From NCBI GenBank assembly GCA_034437615.1, contig DAOTTW010000421.1:1-10119 (forward strand): 10,119 bases of DNA, read 5' to 3'. Shown here one piece after another: positions 7,601 through 10,119 of the stretch (within the stretch, counting starts at the first letter, position 1; each line of letters begins with the position of its first letter). Both the position numbers and the translations under genes were made by a program. Under the pieces are notes generated by a model. The model was not told the DNA's origin and ran no database searches. It worked only from the letters and a program-made list of their open reading frames with translations. The stretch comes from DAOTTW01 sp034437615 (GTDB lineage: Bacteria > Chloroflexota > Anaerolineae > Aggregatilineales > Phototrophicaceae).

Positions 7601-7761
7601 ATCTGCATGTCGGTATACCAGCCCAACAAGCCGTCGTTGCTGACTTCAACGGTGTCCTGTGCGTGCCCGGTGGTTGCAGCATAGAATATAAGCAAAAATG
7701 CACAAGTTGTTATTAGTTGTTTCCGCTGAAAGTAAGAAAAGTGTGTGATATAAGCCTGCAT
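4615..7761 (-). CDS. N-terminal part of a giant secreted protein: propeller repeats, Ig-like domains, beta-helix
   Basis: This 1048-residue frame starts at an ATG with GGGTGA six bases upstream (7773-7768). A signal peptide is clear: basic residues (R13, K14), a hydrophobic core (ITTCAFLLIFYAAT) and a likely cleavage site after A34 (GHA|QD), so the protein is exported. In order it shows six propeller-type repeats with Cys pairs (about 45-390), two SbsA/Big_5-like Ig domains (about 394-587), beta-helix module 1 (624-1003) and the first 38 residues of module 2. It stops at a TGA where a Cys is expected, and the frame then continues for 1115 more codons, so the intended product is probably 2164 residues. 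Such proteins are usually surface adhesins or scaffolds. Truncated here, the product would lack the dockerin-like and C-terminal domains. The gene diverges from the ECF sigma operon. Confidence 0.85.
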   Translation of the reverse strand: MQAYITHFSYFQRKQLITTCAFLLIFYAATTGHAQDTVEVSNDGLLGWYTDMQIASDGYPVIATYDNTLGVVHVIDCGDSACSDSQRSVSILSAGVDAGRSIKLLVNASDEIVVLYRDNAAGNLLLTACGTDCSTNNQTIIIAGQGGNAGWHVNAALNGSQVHVVYRDDTGAQANWSVQHRLCDLNTLICGPAQTIATVSSAGGFPAIALDDTGHPVIAYRDGATNTVNYTRCTATDCSSQAPISITNSANHAEGYFNNAYMGNGQITIASYGVRDGVAQDVIRVFTCEANACTNPGSQTISTDAAGLFLDVTHDANGNPLLGFYDLTNDRPALLTCTQPDCSDLPTPTPVAANQRGYFTAIGVNGTQTLLAFSNYAQGDDLLLYNSALSGDLPPLVQSTTPVDGTRNATTTQTISVQFSEAVDLAADALKLACDDSTTASSSTANGVTSSSLTISATAGTTCTATVQASAVTDTNSNLMPRDYRFSFTVADGAAPQASVPATIGTHDRVTVSFDQPVNLPIGSTTLTCNGSTEPFTGLPVTNQRAVTLIPQNALTAGATCTVDITGYRELDTGSNVPAPDINLLYNLSGTPLATGLVSANQTPLDAPANLNASLDFTVSSPSCFVYNDDTSAFFSSMDHTAVQAAIDDANAGDTLLLAGSCTANSAFAGLQLANIDKNLTLIGGYPVSTVSNMAQPTYWQSAAADPVANPTILDANSSNRTTTGRVLNIRSGNTVTVDGLNLQGGSVASGLGGGIANSGTLTLLRSNVRTSTAALGGGFYNGVGAEAVIVNTRIQGNTADFGAGLYNFVNGTVTTVNTVISGNLATDGGGVYSYLSAATNLSSTTISGNRASDEGGGVYNLAGTSTLENSIVYGNSAATGDDLFVESGTLSAGHVVYGQSAGTVDDLGGNFINTASVDLDSIFITPVLPSNAPSSGGDFRLEDGFILINTGEDTLLPDESTLGPTGTALDIDADGLDDPIDVDLGGNPRSLFGAVDIGAHERASLATRQCFVQGFGGVDVVRAGFGNILQIAADATSAGGTLRIAGT
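4753..5892 (-). other. Beta-helix module 1 (choice-of-anchor Q-like)
   Basis: Residues 624-1003 begin with a Cys lead-in (CFVYNDD) and reach AGSC at 662, then LIGGYPV and DANSSNRTTT. A set of GGGI/GGGF/GGGV rungs with ISGN motifs follows. The module closes with LLPDESTLGP, DIDADGLDDPIDVD and VDIGAHE. This is the architecture of right-handed parallel beta-helix proteins with POMP-like repeats; the GGG turns stack the coils. Confidence 0.75.
5530..5638 (-). repeat. Duplicated 109-bp block, copy in module 1
   Basis: This is the partner of 4384-4492 (6 differences in 109 bases by eye). It encodes the ANPTILDANSSNRTTT to VDGLNLQGG segment at residues about 709-745. Confidence 0.85.
5992..6582 (-). 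other. Two tandem Ig-like (SbsA/Big_5-like) domains
   Basis: Residues 394-490 carry the Big_5 hallmarks: a STTPVDGTRNATTTQTISVQFSE start, a TTCTATVQ strand and the ending LMPRDYRFSFTV. A more diverged copy at about 494-587 repeats the HDRVTVSFDQPV and ATCTVDITG strands. Each copy has a Cys pair (C434/C463; C529/C561), probably disulfide-bonded outside the cell. They act as spacers between the propeller and the beta-helix. Confidence 0.7.
6592..7629 (-). repeat. Six propeller-type repeats, each with a cysteine pair
   Basis: Residues about 45-390 contain six repeats of roughly 50-60 residues. Each has a (V/L)(I/L)(A/G)(Y/F)(Y/R)D-like strand followed by a closely spaced Cys pair: C77/C82, C129/C133, C183/C190, C233/C238, C288/C293, C337/C342. 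The pattern matches secreted repeats of the type PVIAYxDxxxxxLxxxxCxxxxC, which I infer fold as a beta-propeller. A seventh, Cys-free strand set (LLAFSNYAQGDDLLLYNS) may close the ring. Confidence 0.65.
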
Positions 7762-7767
7762 AGATGT

Positions 7768-7773
7768 TCACCC
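7768..7773 (-). promoter_or_regulatory. Ribosome binding site of the giant surface-protein gene
   Basis: GGGTGA on the minus strand ends six bases before the ATG at 7761. GGTGA matches the anti-Shine-Dalgarno end exactly and fixes the start directly in front of the signal peptide. Confidence 0.6.
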
Positions 7774-7818
7774 AAAAATATGCTGTCTGTCAATGGGACC
7801 GTGATTACCAGTATTTTC

Positions 7819-7827
7819 AGTATAACA
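7819..7827 (-). promoter_or_regulatory. Predicted extended -10 promoter for the giant surface-protein gene
   Basis: TGTTATACT on the minus strand fits TGn plus a 5/6 match to TATAAT. No good -35 is seen at the usual distance, as expected for an extended -10 promoter. Transcription would start near 7812, giving a leader of about 50 bases. Confidence 0.4.
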
Positions 7828-8016
7828 AATTATCTTGCCTGCTGGTCTACCCCTAGTTTAACCGAATATGAGTTGCTGCCCCGAAGAAGCGCACGCCCAT
7901 GCAAATCAAAGCGTACACCTTTAGGCTGACAAACGCCTTGATATGGCGAATGCTCCCGTTACGATGTGGTTGGGTCTAGCCGTGCCCATAGAATAGAAGC
8001 CTGTCACAAAATTGCC

Positions 8017-8025
8017 TGTTATGAT
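8017..8025 (+). promoter_or_regulatory. Predicted extended -10 promoter for the sigma/anti-sigma operon
   Basis: TGTTATGAT fits TGn plus a 5/6 match to TATAAT, without a clear -35. Transcription would start near 8032, about 47 bases before the sigma factor ATG. It looks like a housekeeping-type promoter; no typical ECF-type (AAC/CGTC) element was recognised. Confidence 0.4.
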
Positions 8026-8043
8026 TTGCCCTCAGATGCGTCT

Positions 8044-8068
8044 TACATGTGAACGACCATAGCATGTA
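8044..8068. promoter_or_regulatory. Inverted repeat next to the sigma factor ribosome binding site
   Basis: TACATG (8044-8049) and CATGTA (8063-8068) form an exact inverted repeat with 13 bases between. The right arm overlaps the first base of AGGAG (8068-8072), the Shine-Dalgarno site six bases before the ATG at 8079. It could be an operator or a weak leader hairpin, but a 6-bp match may also be chance. Confidence 0.3.
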
Positions 8069-8078
8069 GGAGCATTGA

Positions 8079-8639
8079 ATGACATCCACCAGCCTCAATC
8101 ACAGCATACCTAAACCCCGTGAACAACCAGGGGACGAAGCAAGCACCACGTTCACCAGCGTCTATGAGCAACACAGCTTGAGTGTCTACCGCTACATCCT
8201 TTCGCGGGTCGGCAACCCTGAGGACGCGCACGACCTGACGGCGATTGTCTTTTTGAAGGCATACAAGCGCTTTAGCAGCTTTCGTGGTGATGCCAGCGTG
8301 ATAAGCTGGCTGATCGGCATCGCTCGCAATCAAATCAGCGACCACTATCGCGGCAAAGAGCCAGATGTAGCGCTGGATGCGATACCCGAACTGCCCGCAA
8401 AGGGTGCATCGCCAGAGGATTCAATTGTGCAACGCGCCGAACTCAAGCGCGTCAGTGAAGCGCTGAATGCACTCAGCGATGATCGCCGCGAAGCCCTCTC
8501 ACTGCGCCTGTTCGCTAGCCTGAGCAATCCCGAAATTGCAGACGCGATGGAGCGCAGTACAGAATCCGTCGCCATGCTAATCTCACGCGGTCTGAGCGAC
8601 CTACGTCAACGACTTGAAACGACAAACGATGCAGAATAA
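8079..8639 (+). CDS. ECF-type RNA polymerase sigma factor (sigma-70 family)
   Basis: This 186-residue protein has the two-domain layout and size of extracytoplasmic-function sigma factors, which direct RNA polymerase to stress or envelope-response promoters. Region 2 spans about 25-92 (FTSVYEQHSLSVYRYILSRV, then the acidic PEDAHDLTAIVFLKAYKRF, and the promoter-melting helix SWLIGIARNQISDHYRG). A linker at about 95-118 is followed by region 4 at about 125-180, whose helix-turn-helix (LSNPEIADAMERSTESVAMLISRGLSDLR) reads the -35 element. The ATG has AGGAG six bases upstream. The gene after it, 19 bases away, encodes a single-pass membrane protein that fits an anti-sigma factor, so the activity is probably held at the membrane until a signal arrives. 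The ECF subgroup is not assigned. Confidence 0.9.
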   Translation: MTSTSLNHSIPKPREQPGDEASTTFTSVYEQHSLSVYRYILSRVGNPEDAHDLTAIVFLKAYKRFSSFRGDASVISWLIGIARNQISDHYRGKEPDVALDAIPELPAKGASPEDSIVQRAELKRVSEALNALSDDRREALSLRLFASLSNPEIADAMERSTESVAMLISRGLSDLRQRLETTNDAE

Positions 8640-8658
8640 TACAGAAAGAGAGCAAATC

Positions 8659-9465
8659 ATGACACAGACGAATAGTGACATGCGCGAATTTGAACACGAG
8701 TTGAAGCAACTTGCACAAAATTTCAATCTGGATGCCGATTTTGACGCGGCACTCAAAGCACAGTTCAATGAGGAGCCGACTCAACGCAAGCAGCCTATCC
8801 GGCTGAAGCCGATGATGCGGACATTACTGACAGCCGCCGCTAGCCTGACACTGGTGACACTGCTGATCGTCAGTGTGCCCTCGTTGCGTTCCGTCGCACA
8901 AGACCTGTTGTCGCAACTTTTCCCGACGACTGACGATACAGAAATCACGATTACCTATAACGACGATCTGGGCACACCGCAGGAATTCGAGACGCTAGCC
9001 GCTTTGCAGGAAGCCGTACCGTTCTCGGTTGTCGAAGCAGGTAACTTGCCACGAGGTCCGGTGGATAGCAGCTACATCTACTATCCAGGGCGCAACGTCG
9101 CCACGCAGATCTACTCGACAATGCGCCGTAACTTCACTATCTCGCAGCAACCCATAGCAGATGCACAGGCAAACGGCCTGCTGGCCTTCAGCTTTGATCT
9201 GGAACTGCCAGTCGATGCAATCCAGCCCGTTCAGCTTGGCGATACACAGGCCGAACTCGTGCGCGGTATGTGGGTCGAAAACGGCACGACTGACGCGGAC
9301 GGTGAACCCCGCTATCGCTGGTCGAACACGTTCTGGCACTTCGCGCTACGCTGGCAGGACGACACCCATCTCTACGAGGTCGCCCTGATGCCATCCGGCG
9401 GCAACATCAGCGAAGACGCATTAGAAGCCGACCTGATCGCTGTGGCTGAGCATATGCAGCGGTAG
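8659..9465 (+). CDS. Putative membrane-anchored anti-sigma factor with DUF4367-like outer domain
   Basis: This 268-residue protein has a charged cytoplasmic segment (1-53, including the helical EFEHELKQLAQNFNLDADFD), one membrane helix at about 54-75 (RTLLTAAASLTLVTLLIVSV) and a C-terminal domain of about 190 residues outside the membrane. The outer domain starts with an ETLAALQEAVPFSVVEAGNLP motif and ends with WQDDTHLYEVAL and AVAEHM, resembling DUF4367, a domain common in anti-sigma and regulatory membrane proteins. No HxxxCxxC zinc motif is present. I chose the ATG at 8659, preceded by GAGAG at six bases. An in-frame ATG at 8629, overlapping the sigma gene, is possible but has no ribosome site. 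Position directly after the ECF sigma gene is the main support for the anti-sigma role, which is an inference. Confidence 0.7.
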   Translation: MTQTNSDMREFEHELKQLAQNFNLDADFDAALKAQFNEEPTQRKQPIRLKPMMRTLLTAAASLTLVTLLIVSVPSLRSVAQDLLSQLFPTTDDTEITITYNDDLGTPQEFETLAALQEAVPFSVVEAGNLPRGPVDSSYIYYPGRNVATQIYSTMRRNFTISQQPIADAQANGLLAFSFDLELPVDAIQPVQLGDTQAELVRGMWVENGTTDADGEPRYRWSNTFWHFALRWQDDTHLYEVALMPSGGNISEDALEADLIAVAEHMQR

Positions 9466-9476
9466 ATCAAAGCGGT

Positions 9477-9513
9477 CATAGTCGCCACTGCGGACGTAGT
9501 CGTGGCGACTATG
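9477..9513 (+). terminator. Terminator-like hairpin after the sigma/anti-sigma operon
   Basis: CATAGTCGCCAC (9477-9488) is an exact inverted match to GTGGCGACTATG (9502-9513): a 12-bp stem with a 13-base loop, starting 12 bases after the anti-sigma stop. It is followed by CGGTTTAC, so the U tract is short. It probably ends or attenuates the operon transcript. It may also serve as a processing hairpin. Confidence 0.6.
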
Positions 9514-9542
9514 CGGTTTACAGGCATAAACCAGGCTTGCTG

Positions 9543-9548
9543 TACAAT
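9543..9548 (+). promoter_or_regulatory. Possible -10 element of the M50-like gene
   Basis: TACAAT matches TATAAT at 5 of 6 bases and lies after the hairpin and 32 bases before the ATG at 9581. The best -35-like hexamer, TTTACA (9517-9522), is 20 bases away, which is longer than ideal. The gene may have its own promoter. Confidence 0.3.
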
Positions 9549-9570
9549 ATATCCTGAGGTTCAGTTGAAA

Positions 9571-9575
9571 GAGGG
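9571..9575 (+). promoter_or_regulatory. Ribosome binding site of the M50-like gene
   Basis: GAGGG, within AAAGAGGG, ends five bases before the ATG at 9581 and supports that start. Confidence 0.55.
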
Positions 9576-9580
9576 CTGCA

Positions 9581-10119
9581 ATGGACTTTCTGCTTAACAT
9601 GCTGGTGTTCGTTTTGCTGGCGTTGCCGCTGTTGACCTTGCTGCATGAATTAGGCCAAGTATTACCGGCTTTGCTGTTATCGGATCAAACCGTTACCGTT
9701 TATCTGGGTAGGCCAAGTAACGAAGCGCGTGTGTTGCGCTTACGGTTGGGTCGCCTGACGCTGGTGCTACAACCATTCAGCGGCTTTGTCGGCTTTTGCA
9801 AAACACAGCTTGAGCATCGCTACCAGCGTGTGATCTCGATAGGATTGGGGCCACTGGTGTCATTGGCGCTGACGCTGCTCCTCTGGTACTTAGATGATAT
9901 TCAGGGGCTGCGTCTCGGCCTATTTGACCCATTGCTGCTCTGGTCCGCCAATGCCGCATTGATTACCTTCATTGCAACAGCCGTGCCGATGCGTTATCCG
10001 AAGTGGCTGCCGGGGTATGGCGGCTTTCCGAGCGATGGCCTGCGCATCCTGCACCTATTCAGACCACAATCTGGTCAAGTTTTAGCAAGTGGCCGAAAAC
10101 GCACGGTTGGGTGGTTCAC
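9581..10119 (+). CDS. M50-like membrane protein with a degenerate zinc motif (3' end outside the window)
   Basis: The frame stays open for 179 codons to the window edge, so the protein is incomplete. It begins with a hydrophobic helix carrying LLTLLHELGQVLPALLL (about 16-33). This is the position of the HExxH motif in site-2-protease-like M50 peptidases, but the second His is Gln (H22, E23, Q26). Other M50-like marks follow: a VTVYLGRPS strand (38-46), a SIGLGPLVSLALTLLLWYL helix (86-104), an SANAALITFIATAVP helix (122-136) and FPSDG (149-153), where D152 would be the third metal ligand. M50 enzymes cut substrates within the membrane, for example anti-sigma factors, and this gene follows a sigma/anti-sigma pair. 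Loss of one zinc ligand suggests an inactive or altered homologue. The family call is moderately sure; the function is not. Confidence 0.6.
   Translation, partial: MDFLLNMLVFVLLALPLLTLLHELGQVLPALLLSDQTVTVYLGRPSNEARVLRLRLGRLTLVLQPFSGFVGFCKTQLEHRYQRVISIGLGPLVSLALTLLLWYLDDIQGLRLGLFDPLLLWSANAALITFIATAVPMRYPKWLPGYGGFPSDGLRILHLFRPQSGQVLASGRKRTVGWF

Larger units (their letters stand above)
7762..8078. promoter_or_regulatory. Divergent intergenic region between the giant surface-protein gene and the ECF sigma operon
   Basis: These 317 bases hold no convincing gene. They contain an outward-facing extended -10 element near each side and the two ribosome binding sites. The middle (about 7830-8010) shows no tRNA, riboswitch or strong hairpin that I could recognise. 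The hexamer GGTCTA occurs twice on the plus strand (near 7854 and 7974), which may be chance. The arrangement would allow shared regulation of the surface protein and the sigma factor. Confidence 0.5.

Noticed and set aside
7788..7793. Perfect TTGACA on the minus strand upstream of the giant gene
   Set aside because: No -10 element occurs 16-18 bases downstream, and that position would fall on the ribosome binding site.
7717..7929. 70-codon plus-strand frame across the divergent intergenic region
   Set aside because: It overlaps the signal-peptide codons of the minus-strand gene, has no ribosome site and encodes nothing recognisable.
8614..8658. Upstream TTG (8614) or ATG (8629) as start of the anti-sigma gene
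   Set aside because: Neither has a Shine-Dalgarno site and both overlap the end of the sigma gene. The ATG at 8659 has GAGAG at six bases. The ATG at 8629 cannot be fully excluded.

Overview
The window reads as a chromosomal segment of a moderately GC-rich environmental bacterium. Chloroflexota (Anaerolineae-like) is my best guess. The reasons are the style of the giant secreted repeat protein (Cys-pair propeller repeats, parallel beta-helix modules ending in D(I/M)GA(H/Y)E motifs, dockerin-like calcium loops), an ECF sigma factor with a membrane-anchored partner, and small GTAGGG-type palindromes inside coding sequence. Planctomycetota is an alternative, because the dockerin and the module after it resemble those of planctomycete surface proteins. 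The assignment is an inference; no rRNA or marker gene is present.

Layout. At the left edge (32-1129, +) is an IS4-type DDE transposase with an intact catalytic signature. The left end of its insertion sequence lies outside the window. A 137-base gap with a hairpin follows, then a very long minus-strand coding region (7761 down to 1267). It is one reading frame of 2165 codons broken by a single in-frame TGA at 4615-4617. The upstream part (1048 aa) carries a signal peptide, six propeller-type Cys-pair repeats, two Ig-like domains and a first beta-helix module. The downstream part (1105 aa) completes a second beta-helix module, adds a third, and ends with a dockerin-like domain, a cohesin-like beta-sandwich and a Pro-rich tail. 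The TGA falls exactly where modules 1 and 3 have a conserved Cys (AGSC, AGMC). That makes it either a one-base nonsense change, a sequence error, or, less likely, recoding.

A 317-base divergent intergenic region (7762-8078) has an extended -10 element facing each way. To its right are an ECF sigma factor (8079-8639, +) and, 19 bases later, a single-pass membrane protein with a DUF4367-like outer domain (8659-9465, +), the likely anti-sigma factor. A perfect 12-bp hairpin (9477-9513) closes this operon. The last gene (9581 to beyond the window end, +) is an M50-like membrane protein whose zinc motif reads HELGQ instead of HExGH.

The most notable points are the TGA replacing a conserved Cys in the giant surface protein, palindromic REP/MITE-like sequences embedded in frame in the same gene, the dockerin and cohesin-like domains side by side on one chain, and the degenerate M50 protein. 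The sigma/anti-sigma pair may respond to envelope conditions and could control the divergent surface-protein gene, but no specific sigma-dependent promoter was recognised.
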